A model generated the notes under the pieces. The model made no database searches and had not been told where the DNA came from. It was given only the letters and a program-made list of their open reading frames with translations. 64,000 nt of DNA from Mucor racemosus (taxonomy: Eukaryota > Mucoromycota > Mucoromycetes > Mucorales > Mucoraceae): the NCBI GenBank assembly GCA_027405735.1, contig JAPEHQ010000001.1, forward strand, positions 2,046,001 to 2,110,000, in the 5' to 3' direction. Below, piece by piece: positions 37,197 through 49,532 of this stretch; within the stretch, counting starts at the first letter, position 1; each line of letters opens with the position of its first letter. The position numbers were made by a program, and so were the translations under genes.

Positions 37197-38411
37197 ATTT
37201 ATTTTATATCTCACAAATAACTCAAACACTTTACTTTTTTCTTAAAAACTAGGTCTCACTTTTCATTACTGCTCAACTTTTTTTCCCACTAAATAACACC
37301 AAGAAAAAATTATATGCCAATGTACCTGAGATGTTCAACTTTAATCTAAAAATAAGTATCTGAAAATATCCTATCTTTTACAGTTGGTATTAATTTTTCA
37401 GTGCTAATGTTTCAGATCTTTTACGCGTATTTCACTGTTAATGGATTGAAAACTTTGAGGCTTCATATCTCTGCAAAAAAGTAAGCTATACTAATGCTTT
37501 CTAATAATAAAACTTACTTGTTTTGAAGCGCTCTACAACATATTTCAGTGTGAAAAAATTCTGAGCACTTTCATTTTATTTTATATTTTTTTGGCATTTT
37601 TGTAGTAGATTTCAAAATATTCGTTAAATTGAGCAGCATTTTCTTTTCGTTCATGTCATTGGCCTTATTGAGTTCTGCCGGACCCAATTTAATTTTTTTT
37701 CAAAATATTGATTTTTCGTGGAGATATCTTCAAAAATGTGCATAAAGCGAAACCTTCGCTTCTAGCAACAATTTTTCCTTTATATACCCTCATCCCGAAT
37801 TCTGAATCTGAAAAAAATTTGGACAAACATCTTGTTTTCTTTACAAGAAATGCAACTAAAAGGTTCAGCATTAGCTCGGTCGACAGATAATTTTGTTGCC
37901 CATTATTTCAATTACTCACATTTAAAACATGCTTATATAAAATGATGTGTATCTCCAACAAACGTCCAAAATTTCAATTGTATTTTAGGCAAAACTTAAT
38001 GTAAAACATTTGTTTGAATTTTGGTTACGTAGATGCAGGGCGCAAAACTTTACAGAAATCATTTAGGACTCTAGTTCAACTTACTTTGCAGTTCATGAGC
38101 TATTAAACAATTTTGTTTTTTGAATCATTTTCTGGTCGATTTGTAAAAAATATAGATTTTGGAACTCAGTCATCATAAGTTTAAGCTGTAATGCGAACTA
38201 TTATTTTGATTATCTTGACGAAAAATCAATATAATTTTTTGCTGAAACAACAAATGCAGAGTAACTTAGAGCGAGATCTTCTATCATGCATACAAAAGAT
38301 TAAAATCTTGATTCTGGTGCTTAGTTTTTACAATCGATTTGAGGTCAATTTTTAACCAATGTTAAACCAGTGCACTTATATTCTGATATTAACCTTTTTA
38401 TTTTCAAACAG
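37187..38411 (-). repeat. Dispersed repeat R1, full copy d (inverted)
   Basis: Reverse complement of copy c (17897-19490) over its whole length, without the MITE. At 37385-37400 it shows the intact site (cagttggtattaa), close to the sequence interrupted in copy c. Divergence from copy c is visible throughout, including small indels, so the family is not recent. Confidence 0.75.
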
Positions 38412-39786
38412 ATTTCAATGGTCCATAGACGGAAGGCATATCTGTTGGTTTCCAAGAAGGATACTGAACAGCCATTTTTGGAGCCAATACCATTTCTAAC
38501 TCATATTGAAATGTAATTCTTATAAATAGCCTTTTAAACCAAGACCTAAAAGTTCTTGGTTCCACTACGGTCGAACTATGCTTCCCATGGGCATAATGAT
38601 CTGCACAGATGGGCAGAATAAAAAATTTTGTGCAAATCAGGCAGCCCAAATGAGCACAGCAATGAGATCGAGGTTTTTTAGTCAATTTACTAAAGCATAT
38701 CCATTATAATATAATTAATAACAAAAATAATTTGAATGATTTAAAGCAGATGTGAGTTACTCTGTTTTAACAGAGTTGCCCTATAGACGAGATATATCAA
38801 TTTGAAATTTGGGGTTTGAAAGAGTTCTGCCCATGTTTTTCCTTCGGAGACCAAATGACAACAACCTGTTTGGCAACACTAAAAGTATTTATGCCTTTGT
38901 AAATTTCTGTTTGTAGCACACAAAATCGATTAATTTAAGATTATTTTTCTTTTTTCTTCCCCACTCTTTCCTCAACTATTTTATTTACTATTTAAAACTA
39001 CAACAAAAAAGTCTAATATTTTTTATAAGCTGAATCAAGTAGCAGGTACAAGTACATGTTTTTCCTATTGTTTATTTGGAAATGAATAATTAATTGTTAA
39101 TGTTAGGGCGCGTTATAATATTTTTGTCGAACAAAAAAAAAGCATCCAAGACTTATTAGTCATTTTGTTCTATTATCTACGTTATAAGCGGTGCTTTTTT
39201 GGTCTAAAGTCAATACCTACCTGCAAAAAATTGGTGGTTATAAAAGTATGTATAGCATTGACTTGATTTGAATGAATGCATGAATAAACTCTTGTTAATC
39301 TATTTTATTTCTAAAAAATATTTGTTTCTGTTCAATGACCAACAGCCAAGAAAAGGAAAAAAAGATGTTGTCTTGTATACCACTATCAACTATCAAAGAT
39401 ACACCATAATCATTACTTGTTAATTCATTTTGCTAATAAATTAATTTTTATAGGTCAAAAGTAAAGGCGTACTCAGTTCAAAAAGCCTGAATAATTCAAC
39501 TATGTTAATTTATATGGTTTTTCATCTCTTGCTCATGCAATTGCTATATTTGATTTTAATATTTCGTTTATAGTGCTAATCGACTCGTTCGCACATTAGA
39601 GTTAACTCACTATCCTTGATTAGAGTATCTATAAGAACGGTCCATTATTAGCTCATGGTATGCAAAATTATTAAAAGGGGCCATCTAATTTTAAATGTAG
39701 TATCGAATCAAGATGAAGTAGGTTGATTGTCATAACGGATAACAAATGCAATGTCATTTATTGAATGGGTGAATGTAAATGTATAA
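38412..39786. other. Spacer with an unassigned minus-strand ORF (38404-38685)
   Basis: A 93-codon minus-strand frame with a Cys-rich start (HCCAHLGCLIC) and a plausible protein-like centre (RTFRSWFKRLF) ends just inside the R1 boundary. It may be another fragment truncated by R1, or chance. The rest is AT-rich without genes. Confidence 0.3.
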
Positions 39787-40319
39787 AGCAAAGCTTACTT
39801 TTGAATAAAAGTACTACTAATTATTCTGATTAACATTAATAGGCTCAAAAGCATACTTAAGTGCAATCATTGCTACTAAATCGCATAATTTGATACGCTG
39901 AAAACTCTTGAACCGTTTGTTCTTTTTTTTTTTTTGGTAATGCTACAAATCATCGACGACGTTTAATATGACTGAATATTAATGAATCAGAGAAAAAACA
40001 ACTAGTAAAAACTGATACCCAATGTGCATCGAGGTCAAGATCGATAAAAGGTGCATTCATTGTGTAGTGAAAATTACAACATTTTGATGGATAAAAATTA
40101 CAGGACCAAGATGTTGTGTTTGCCTCAGGGCTTTCAAAAGTATTTAAACGCATACTTCATCAAACCTACTTAGATTCTAAATACGCACCATATACTATTA
40201 GTATATTAGTATCATCTTGGTTTTTACTTAATTGCTGTATTATTAAAAATCAAATTTTTCATAGCTTATAACAATGACAATGGAATGTTTCTGATTTTAG
40301 ATTGACATGTATCATAATA

Positions 40320-40526
40320 AGGTGGGCTGCTGATACGTTTGATACTACTGGGTGGAACCCGTCAATTTAATTTATGGAATTCGAATGCAAATATCGAGGA
40401 GCCATTTGTAAGTACTTAGGTTGTTTCTGGTAAAGCATTGAATAAATTGGCTTGGAACAAAGAGGGTAAAAAGGCAGCAATAAGTTCCAGCGATGGTCAT
40501 TTTTATTTTTACGATATTGGAGAGGT
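40320..40526 (+). pseudogene. Dynein intermediate chain C-terminal WD40 fragment (copy B)
   Basis: Better preserved than copy A: the second part reads SGKALNKLAWNKEGKKAA then SSSDGHFYFYDIGE, close to the last WD repeat of cytoplasmic dynein intermediate chains. The first part (QFNLWN then a Leu-to-Ser change) has lost the preceding VDG because of a deletion. It has no upstream exons and no start, so it is non-functional. Confidence 0.65.
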
Positions 40527-42124
40527 AAGGCTAAAACTTAATGTGAATTACTTTTAGCGCAGTAATTATACAGTAATACTATATCATCATCAAATAAACT
40601 ACCACACAATATTAACATGTGTAAAGATTTACAGTAATAAGCTTGAATCAAGTGGGTACAGCAGCATCGTAAATTCTTGAAAAAGTTCTCAAGTATTATA
40701 AAATTTCTTATTTTTAAGACTAACAAGGCTTGTAAGCGGAATATTAATTTAGAAAATTATTTTTGTCCAGATCATCAATTTTGACATTTTTTAATTTTTT
40801 TTTCTGGTTTTGCAAATTTAGAGTTAATTATACTACCAATTATATAAACAAAAAATATAACCATATGCAGAATTTAGTGCTCTATTTGCTCAATAAAAAA
40901 TAATAAACATTTTTATTGCAAAATATAACATGAAAATCCTTTAATCAAAAAACCGTTTTTGGGGCAAAAGTACAAAGTTTCATTACTTAACATTTAATAT
41001 TAAGCCTTTATAAAATGTGTATTAGCTATGGCTACAATTTTCTCTCACAATGTAGTATATTTAAATGGTGATTTTGGTATCAAAATTTGATTTTTCTGTT
41101 TTTTGACCAAAATCATGAGTGTTGGTAAGGATAAAATGAGCCCCAAAAATGTCCGCTAAAAAAACTGAATTTTCAGACTGTACATGGTTAAGTATAAGAA
41201 AAGTTGAAAAATCCCCTTTTTATTTAAAACTGAGCTGTACCGTAGTAGACTTAGCTGTTTAATCTTGTTATGCTCTATTACGGCGTCGCTCTACGGGCTC
41301 TTTTTTGCAATGTTTTAATGAATGTATAATATAGCAGACGGTTTTTATGGTAGAAAGATGCATGTTTTTATGATAACAGATATTGCCTATTTTGTTTAGT
41401 TTATGGTTCATGTGCCGTAATGATGCTTTTAAATTGGATGAAATGTGCAATTGAGCAGGGTTTTAATTGCGCTAAATAATGTAAAGCCTTGAAAATCCTT
41501 TTCTACGTGTTTTGTTTCTCTCTTTTTGTTTTCAAATCCCAAGGATATATTCACCGTTTGATAAAGCTTATCAGACTATCAAGCTGGTATTCTTTTCTTG
41601 TATCTGAATACGCATTCTAACATAAAGAACTAATGTTTTTAATATAGGTATCATTCTATATTAGAGACAGGTATTTCCATTTAACCGCACTCTAAAATCA
41701 AATATAGTTATTTACTGCTGTATTGTTGTACGTATTTCCTAATTACCAGATCAAATCGAAGGCAATGATATTTATATCTACTCAATGAAAAGCTAGAACT
41801 GGCTACAAACCCACGAAGTGTCCCAGAAAAGTGATATAGAAACAAAAAAAAAAGAATAATTTAATGTCTTGTCTAATAACCATAGCTTTGGCTGTAGCTG
41901 TGTAGCTATACTTGAAAACATATCTTTTTACAGCTGACAATTGAAAACGAAAATAGTATGTTTAAACAAGGTTAATTTGTTTAAATTTTATACGTGATAA
42001 AGTAACATTTATAACCTTAGATTTGGCTTGCATATAAATTTAAACCTTAAGTGTTATTTAAGTTTATGCTCGAGCAAAAGCCATTGTTGGCGTAACCATT
42101 ATAGCTATAAACATATTTACAAAT

Positions 42125-42203
42125 AGCATTGGTGTTGAGCCGGGTTTTGCCAGCCAAATTTAATAGAATAAGCTAGGCTCCACAGCAATCCTTTTTGTAA
42201 ATG
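42125..42203. repeat. 79-bp insertion private to R2 copy B
   Basis: Absent from copy A, where tttacaaat is followed directly by gatgatg. Its core agccgggttttgccagcc recurs at 59516-59533 with a similar left flank (agcattgatgtca). Possibly a short non-autonomous element or fragment; the flanks tttacaaat and tttgtaaat are only an approximate duplication. Confidence 0.5.
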
Positions 42204-42328
42204 ATAATAATCGTAAATATATTGGCAGTTGTATGTATTGCTCTACACCAACAATGTATTGAATTGTATTTTCTATAATGTATATTATTAATAAAAGTAA
42301 ATGTAATTTAAAAACCCATTATTCCAGT

Positions 42329-42814
42329 TGAAGTGAACTAAGCTAGATTCCCATCATAAAATAACTAAATTAAATGTCATCTCATTTGAAACCATGCTAT
42401 CAAAGATAAGACTATATAGTAAATAGACAATTGCATAAAGATAGCAAGGGTATAATAATATTCAAATAAGAGATGCTAAAATACTAAAGTAATGTGGGAT
42501 ATCCTAAATAAAAGATACAAAAAGTACATGCTTATCAAGTAGAACAAGTAAGGGCTGTTCTGAAAGCATGATTGACAAACTATATTTAAAACACCGTTCT
42601 TGATCCACCAAATCAATAACCAAACAACCCAACATTTATACTCAAAATTAATGGAATCGTTGACAATTGCAATGCAATTGCAAGATAGTAAATAATCACC
42701 AAATAATATAAATAGAGACGTAGAATAACCATTTTATTGCACATTATCCATATTTTAATAAAGAAGGATTTTAACAGTATTCTTTATCGCTTTTTACACC
42801 CATATTTTACTGCA
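42329..42814 (+). mobile_element. Solo LTR, 486 bp, private to R2 copy B
   Basis: Begins TGAAGTGAAC and ends TTTTACTGCA (TG...CA), flanked by the 5-bp duplication CCAGT (42324-42328, 42815-42819). Copy A keeps the empty site with a single CCAGT (4834-4838). A TATA box (42707-42714) followed about 45 bp later by AATAAA (42757-42762) gives U3-R-U5 order on the plus strand. No internal gag-pol remains. Confidence 0.88.
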
Positions 42815-43165
42815 CCAGTAAAAAATGCAATGGGATTTTGAGAACGTCACGATGCTCATGTACAGACCAATTTGTGCCCATACTATCAGCTCATTATGCT
42901 CATGGTCAAATTTTATTATCATTCACAAATAGAAATAATGATATGCTTATGGGAAATTCTACTGTTATGCACACATGGGATTAATGTCATGCACATTATG
43001 GACAGAATCTATAATTCTGCACATGCAGGCTTTTCGTTATGATCGTGTGCAGTTTCTTTTGTTGTGCCCATGTGCATCTTGTTATCCTTTTAGCCATTAT
43101 TCAGTGGGCGCAACAACTCATCAGGCCATAGTGTGCAGCGCAGGTCGGCCGTAGTGCTTTTATAT

Positions 43166-43975
43166 ATAAATCCTTTAAATTTGTGATTTTATGGACTTTT
43201 TTTGAATCCGGTTGTATCATCTTATACTTTTCAAGTTAAATACGTTATTAGACTAATAATGTTGTAGGTTTTATTTATGCTTTGCTTAAAATAAGCTTTT
43301 GAATAATTAATAGCAATACAGTCGAACCTTAATTTTTGTATGAAGTTTCGATACCTGCATCTTACAGCTGCTTGAAATATTTAAGCAACCGCGTCCGGGC
43401 TGTCCGGTAATTTTTTCTAGAGATTTAAAGCTTGGAAATATTATTAGATGGCCGCTTCCGGAGATTGTTCGGCTTTTTTGGATGTTTAGGATGCTTTTTG
43501 CCTACAGATTTCGTAAATCTCCCCGCGCTTCAACAGATTTCAATGCCGGCCATCTGGCTAGAGTGAGATGTCAGTACTGCAATAAAGAAATGTACCATGA
43601 GTTGATATTATTGGGGTTCATTTTCGGTAAAATATACTGCTTTGACCCTACAAAACGTTATGACTATTTCAGTGAGAATCCCAATAGTATATATCATGTT
43701 TATTACATTTGTGCTATACTTTTATAAGCACAAAAAAGAAAAAAAAAGACCGAATAAAATGGCACTTTTTTGAGTCAAATGAGAGGCATGAATAAAAATG
43801 ATATCTTTTCAGACTAAACCATATGATTCAAATAAAATTTAATTATAAAAAAAAACAAATATAATATTAAGAGTATACGTGAAAAAATGTGTTGAAATAC
43901 TAAATGCAGAAACTGCGATTATTAATAAAAAGAATATCGGTATATAATCAATCTATAGGGACGTTGTATTATATT
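43166..43975. other. Intergenic region
   Basis: No gene supported. An 81-codon plus-strand frame (43482-43727) contains a CQYCNKEM segment but lacks other support. The 3' flank of the MAP kinase gene is A-rich. Confidence 0.4.
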
Positions 43976-45589
43976 TTACCAAGATCCACTGAGTGCCCGC
44001 TCTAATGTTTGACGAACCTCTCCTTGAGGTGGTTCTCTAATTTGACGTTCTGGATTCAAGGATACACCAGGAGTAGTTTTGATGAGTTCGCATAAATAGT
44101 TGTAATTGTCATCTTCACCCAATTCTTCAGGTTCGCCAACTAATGGATCTTGTGTATAAACTACAGATTCCATGTTTGTAGTGGTATATACATATGGAGT
44201 GTGTTGCTCAAATAAACTCATTGTAGCAGAAGGAAGATGGTCTAGTTTTTGAGTGGGTGTCGTACAAAAGGATTCGGCATCATTGGCCATAGTATGATAT
44301 CGCCTTGGCACGGAGGACACCGCCGAAGAGGAATACAATTCTTGCCGCCTTTTTTCCATGTTCAACTCCCATTCTTCTTGCTGATGTTTAAAGGATTCAA
44401 TTTCTTGTATCACCATATGTTTTAAATCAGTTTCGTTGTTGCAATTTTCAAAACTATACTGATGCGGGAGAGTAGCCGGGGGTACCAATGATTCCTCAAT
44501 TGGATCTGAAAATGGCTGAATAAATGAACATTTTAAAGCTTCTTCGACTGTCAATCTCTTTGTTGGATTTAGATCTAAAAGTCCCTTTAGAACCTCAATG
44601 GCTTCGATTGGTGCATTAGGAAACAGTGTTGCAAAATTGACGGGTTCAGTAGGAAGTGGCAATCCATCTGAAGTGCAAATAGTTTGAAGATGTGCTGATA
44701 CATTTTCTGTAAGATCCCAAAATGAGACATCTTTAGGAAGACCCATTATACCAAGGATTTTGTGCAATTGATCAACATGATCTCTACCTTGAAAAAGTAC
44801 TTTTCTACCTAAAATTTCACCAAAAATGCATCCCACCGACCAAATATCAACTAGTACAATGGTTAGAAAGTAAATTCTGAGCAACATATTTTGTTACACC
44901 TACTTGCTTTACTGTAATTTTGACTACTGACCATGACTTCAACAGATCGATACCACCTAGTGGTGACATACTCTGTCAAATAGGAAGTTGTATCAGTTTG
45001 ATCAAAGTTTCTAGCCATGCCAAAATCACAGATTCTAAGATCACAATCTTTGTTTACTAGAATATTAGCTAGATAAAAGGGTTTGTTAGTGAAAATTACA
45101 AAGAAATTAGCAATTGACATAAAACGTACCAGGCTTTAAATCTCGATGAATCACATTGGCATTATGAATATACTTTAAACCAGAAAGCAATTGAAATAAA
45201 AACCATTGAGAATGCACAGTATCAAGAGGTTGTTTTGAATGAATTACATCGTGTAAACTTGCATCCATGCAGCCAAATATCAAGTAAATTTCTTCGGAGC
45301 CCTGCAACATATCCATATCAAACAGTTCAATGATTCTAGGGTGATTGTTGAATAAACGAAGCAATTTCATTTCGCGAAGGCATCTCTTTGTTAAAAGCTT
45401 TTTATCAAACACTCTATACACTTTTTTGATGGCACAATACTGTTGGTGTTGCAGATCAAACGCGGAACAAACGGTACCATATGCGCCAGATCCTACTTTA
45501 CGAATAATTCTATATCTTGCGTTAACAGTGAAGGTTTCAGTTTTATTTTCCTTGGAAATAGGGACTGTAACATAGTTAACTTGTGTCAT
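43976..45589 (-). CDS. MAP kinase of the cell-wall-integrity (Slt2/Mpk1) type
   Basis: Three exons (45589-45130, 45068-44904, 44850-43976) give 499 aa. The start was chosen because MTQVNYVTV precedes the kinase domain by the usual ~25 residues. Motifs: Gly loop GSGAYG (33-38), Lys55 in CAIKK, HRDLKPAN (148-155, catalytic Asp150), DFG (168-170), and the activation-lip TEY (185-187) with YVTTRWYR. The usual APE is SVE (195-197). The remaining ~170 residues after the kinase core form a Glu/Gln-rich tail, as in Slt2 proteins. Such kinases relay Pkc1-MAPKK signals to wall-synthesis genes. The TEY lip fits Slt2 or mating/filamentation-type kinases; the tail length favours Slt2. Confidence 0.9.
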
Positions 45590-45932
45590 AAACCGAAAAT
45601 AAACTGTATAAGAAAGTGTCTGATGGGAGAGAAAAGAAAAGAGTGGAGAGAAAGAAGAGAAAACACAATTTTGGCCCCATATAAGGAATATTTCAAGATT
45701 TTCTTTTTTGCCAAGGCCAAGCCACGGTTTATGGTTGATAACATCGTTAAAGCCCCGGATTCCGTGTATCAATTTCAGTGGAAAAAGGGGACACACGCCA
45801 TATTCTGAGGCGGGAATCCTTCATTTGATCAATTAAGATGAGGTAACATCGTGGCGTATTGTAAATTTCATTAATTTAGCACTTTTTTGTTTTAGTAGTA
45901 AAATTACCTATTAAAGATGCCAGCTCAGAAAA

Positions 45933-46440
45933 TTAAAAATGAATTTCTGTTTTCGCGATTAAACCACGTTCTTTTTCTGTAAACTCTACCATCGTGATGG
46001 AAAGAGGCTGATTAAAAGCTACTTGCTCGGAGGAAATTCCCAAAAAAGTAATTTTACCATCTTGGGATTCACAAATTGTTGTACACTTGTCTAAACCGCA
46101 GCTGAGGTTTTGATACATGTTTATTAACATTTTATTTTTCAAAGATATATATATATATATATATAAGTCAAGGCTTGAGAAAGTAAAAGACCCCAACAAT
46201 GGTAATATTAAAACTCGTACCTGTATGGAGGAGGGAGAAAGAGATGAACTCCTGATAAGTAATGAAATAACACTGCAACTTTAAATGATAAAATGTCATT
46301 ATGACAGGATACCGTCTCATTAACCTTGCAGAGATCTGTTTTGTTGTGGTAAATACGTTAAGTCTGGAAGGTTCATCATCTTGGTTACTGCCGCTATGGC
46401 ATTTAGACTAACCATTCACGTGAGACAGCTCTATAGCGTG
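45933..46440 (-). CDS. Partly resolved spliced gene, 3' exons
   Basis: Three in-frame segments join across two GT-AG introns: (46440 or beyond)-46413, intron 46412-46336 with a CTTAACG branch-like site; 46335-46221, intron 46220-46102; 46101-45933 ending TAA. The joined frame reads about 100 residues including KVAVLFHYLSGVHLFLPPPY, CGLDKCTTICESQDGKITF and a charged C-terminus ending EIHF. The start and 5' exons could not be found; upstream frames close quickly. It lies between the divergent MAP kinase and PLD genes. Family not recognised, so it may be a small real gene or a decaying one. Confidence 0.4.
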
Positions 46441-47077
46441 CTTTTTCTAATGTCGCTTTATGAAATTTACCAAAAAAAAGGTACCCCATGTTTAGCTTTA
46501 TGATATTTATTTGAAGGTTTTTTGTTTTACAAAAAACAATTGAATATATTTTAAATAATATTCAAAGTATCCTGAATGTGATCATATTTTTGTTTTATTA
46601 GAAAATTAAGAAAATTGTTTACGGACTATAAGCTAAACGTCTCGGCCCTTTTATGCGATGACATTATTAAAAAAAGGGATCAGCGAGAGTCGTAATTTCC
46701 TTGTGCAACATTGTATGTTTAGAAACAATATTACAATATAGCTTTGTGTATAAGGCATGGCATATACTCACCAGACTCTATGAATATTGGCTAAGCAAAC
46801 TTCTACACTATATGGTATTATATGCTGATGTATTTATTTCAAATAATCTTTTGACATTTTATGCCGAATATCACATCACAACAAACTTGGTTACGGTAAA
46901 TCATGTATATAAGGAAGGCTGCTTATATTTCCCACGTAATACATGACGGATACGCTTCCGACTTAACCAAAAGGTACTTAACTTCAGCAATAATCTGTTT
47001 AATATTCTCTTTTTTCTCCCTTATTAAACACCTTATATCCTGCTTTATACCTCTATTTCAAGCTATTTTGTTATAAA

Positions 47078-48564
47078 ATGTCAGATAATCTTCCTTGGGA
47101 TAATGATAAACCTTTGAGTATTTCTCAACTCTTGAAACAGGTATGTCATATCAAAATAATATCAAATTTATTCAATTTACCAACGCGTTTATTACAATAA
47201 AAAGTCCATGAGATCTGTTGATACAATTGTTTCTAGCAACTCATTACTTGACAAAATGTCTGTTCATTTAAACGGTCTTTTACGTCAAGATGAGGAACCA
47301 CAAGTCGATAAAGCTGTCATGTTATTAGACAGTATGTTTGCTCACGCAGATAGAGCCATGTCTTCCGATAATGATAAGCAAGTTCTTTCCATCTTGAAAC
47401 GTCAGGTCTCTAGTTTTATTGGTGTTACATTGGGCGTCAAACCATTTTTAGAACAGCATGAGCAACAACAACAAGAAGAAGAGGAGGAAAGCGACGATGA
47501 CGATGATGGTAAGCCAAATAAGCTTTCATGGTCTGCAGCCAATGAAAAAGAATCAAAGAGTGCTTGGCATGAAAAACAAGCTTATTACGACGAAAGAAAC
47601 GGCGATATTTATAGCCCTGAACATATTGAACATGAAAGACTTCGTCGTCAACAATTGGAAGAAGAACAATATGGGCAAGATGCTGGTAGTGGTGAAGAGG
47701 AGAATGATGATTCAGATGAAGATGATTCAGATGAGTATGAGGAAATTGTAGAACAAGTTCAAATTAAATCTCGTGAAATTGGTGGTGCTGGTGGATTCCA
47801 AACTGTTCGTCGTCGCCAAAAGAAGAAGAAGACTCAAACTACCATTACCACAAACTTTAGCTATAGTCACTCTAGTAACAGTTATGACAACAACAGTGCC
47901 CAATACAACAACAACAGCAATAATAACAAACCTTATTACCCTCGTCACCGTGTTCGTGTAACAGAGTTCCGCCCTGAATATTTGAAATGCTTACCCACAG
48001 AAACCTTTTGTATACCTGTCTTTTTCCCTTCTGAAGAAAGTTATGGTGTTTTCCATTCTGCATTATCATCAGCCAAAGAAACCTTGTATGTTTGTGTCTT
48101 TTCTATGACAGATAATGAGACTGCCGATGTTTTGATTGATGCCAAGAAACGGGGTGTTGACGTTAAAGTCATTACTGATAATGATCAAATGGATGAACGT
48201 AAAGGCGCTGATGCTCTTAGACTTCATGAGCAATTCCACATTCCTTTCAAAAAGGACAATAGGTAAAAGGAAAATTTAATGTGAAGAGTAAGAAATCACT
48301 ACTAAAACCATTATTTGTTTGTGTGTAGTGATCAATTTATGCATAATAAGTTTGCAGTTATTGATGGGAAAACAGTCATTACTGGTAGTTTCAATTGGTC
48401 TGCAGGGTAAGAGAGTAGTTCACTGATGTGTCAATATAAATCGTAACGCATACTTGTATTTTAGTGCTCGCTACAAGAACAGAGAAAACATCATTGTTAC
48501 AAATATTCCTTCGGTGGTCGACGCTTATACTCAAGAATTTAAAGAGTTATGGAACTATTTTTAA
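47078..48564 (+). CDS. PLD-family protein with single HKD motif and acidic N-terminal extension
   Basis: Four exons (47078-47140, 47205-48262, 48329-48406, 48465-48564) give 432 aa. The C-terminal part (about 270-432) is a phospholipase-D fold with one HxKxxxxD motif at 379-386 (HNKFAVID) and the following GSFNWS. This is the layout of mitochondrial cardiolipin hydrolase/Zucchini (PLD6) and single-HKD nucleases, which act as homodimers on phosphodiesters of lipids or nucleic acids. The preceding ~270 residues contain poly-Gln/Glu, long Asp/Glu clusters, a basic RRRQKKKK segment and an Asn/Ser-rich linker. The short PLD6 family usually has a membrane anchor here instead; none is seen. The substrate is therefore open. 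Confidence 0.85.
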
Positions 48565-49532
48565 TCAGATTGCTATATATTCTTTTGATTTTGCGGTTAA
48601 TACAAATACAAATCGAAAAATACACAAAAAAGCGGATTCTATTGCTCCATCAGTATATTCTTTGAAACATTAACAATAAAAGCTAAATAAAAACTTGCAC
48701 TGTATCTTCATATTCTATACGTTAATCCATCACATTAACGTAAAAATAAGTTTATTCGACTGATTTACTTTACAAAAATGAACAAAATGTAGTGATATCG
48801 AAGCAATTATATGAAATATATTCTAAAAGTTAGTACAATTGCCGTTTGAGCTAGGATAAATACACTGTGCTACAACAATAAAAATAGGCGATTTAATAAA
48901 ATAAAAGGAAATGTTAACATAATGCATTACTTTTACGTCTAACAGGTACGTTAAAATGTGCAAATATAACTACATCGTACAATGCATGTCTTTAATTCTT
49001 TATTTCTCTGCTGGGATCATCATGAGCATGGTGTTTTCCAAGAATTGTTTTATGCACTTTTTTGCATAAATGTGAAGCTCAAACTTGTCAAAAGTATTTC
49101 TTGGGTTACTCACCTTCTTTCTATATTTTTTTTTGGGATTTTTGGGGTGATGAAAAACACGATGCTGATCGACCTCCCAACCCTTACAGATACAAGCAAA
49201 AATCAGATGAAATTGCTTTTTCCACAATTTGATCCCGAAAATGGGATTTTTTACTATACCTTTCCTAAGCTCAAAATGACCGGATTTTTTCGATAATTTA
49301 TCTGAAAGCATATATACGGCTACTTGTTATTCATAAAATAGACTTTTGTGCATAAAACCATTATCTTTACTTTTCAAAATTGTGCAATTTTTTTGGTGAG
49401 AAAATTTTAAGCAAGTATTATCATTAGACGCAGAGTTTTATGTTCAACTTATAACTGTTAATAAGCTATGTAGGTTTACATAATATTTTTTTGAGGAATA
49501 TGCGAAAAAGTCGTGGAAATTTTCCAAAATGA
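48565..49532. other. Intergenic region
   Basis: AT-rich, no gene recognised. Opposing ~100-codon frames near 49000-49310 have no family features. Confidence 0.45.

Larger units (their letters stand above)
39787..43165 (+). repeat. Segmental duplication R2, copy B
   Basis: Colinear partner of 2072-5035. It holds the better-preserved dynein fragment, a private 79-bp insertion (42125-42203) and a private 486-bp solo LTR. From about 42955 the two copies diverge again before a last shared run ending in ggtcggc. Confidence 0.85.

Noticed and set aside
43319..43345. Pogo-like terminal sequence CAGTCGAACCTTAATTTTTG after TA
   Set aside because: No matching inverted end was found downstream before the MAP kinase gene, so no element can be delimited.
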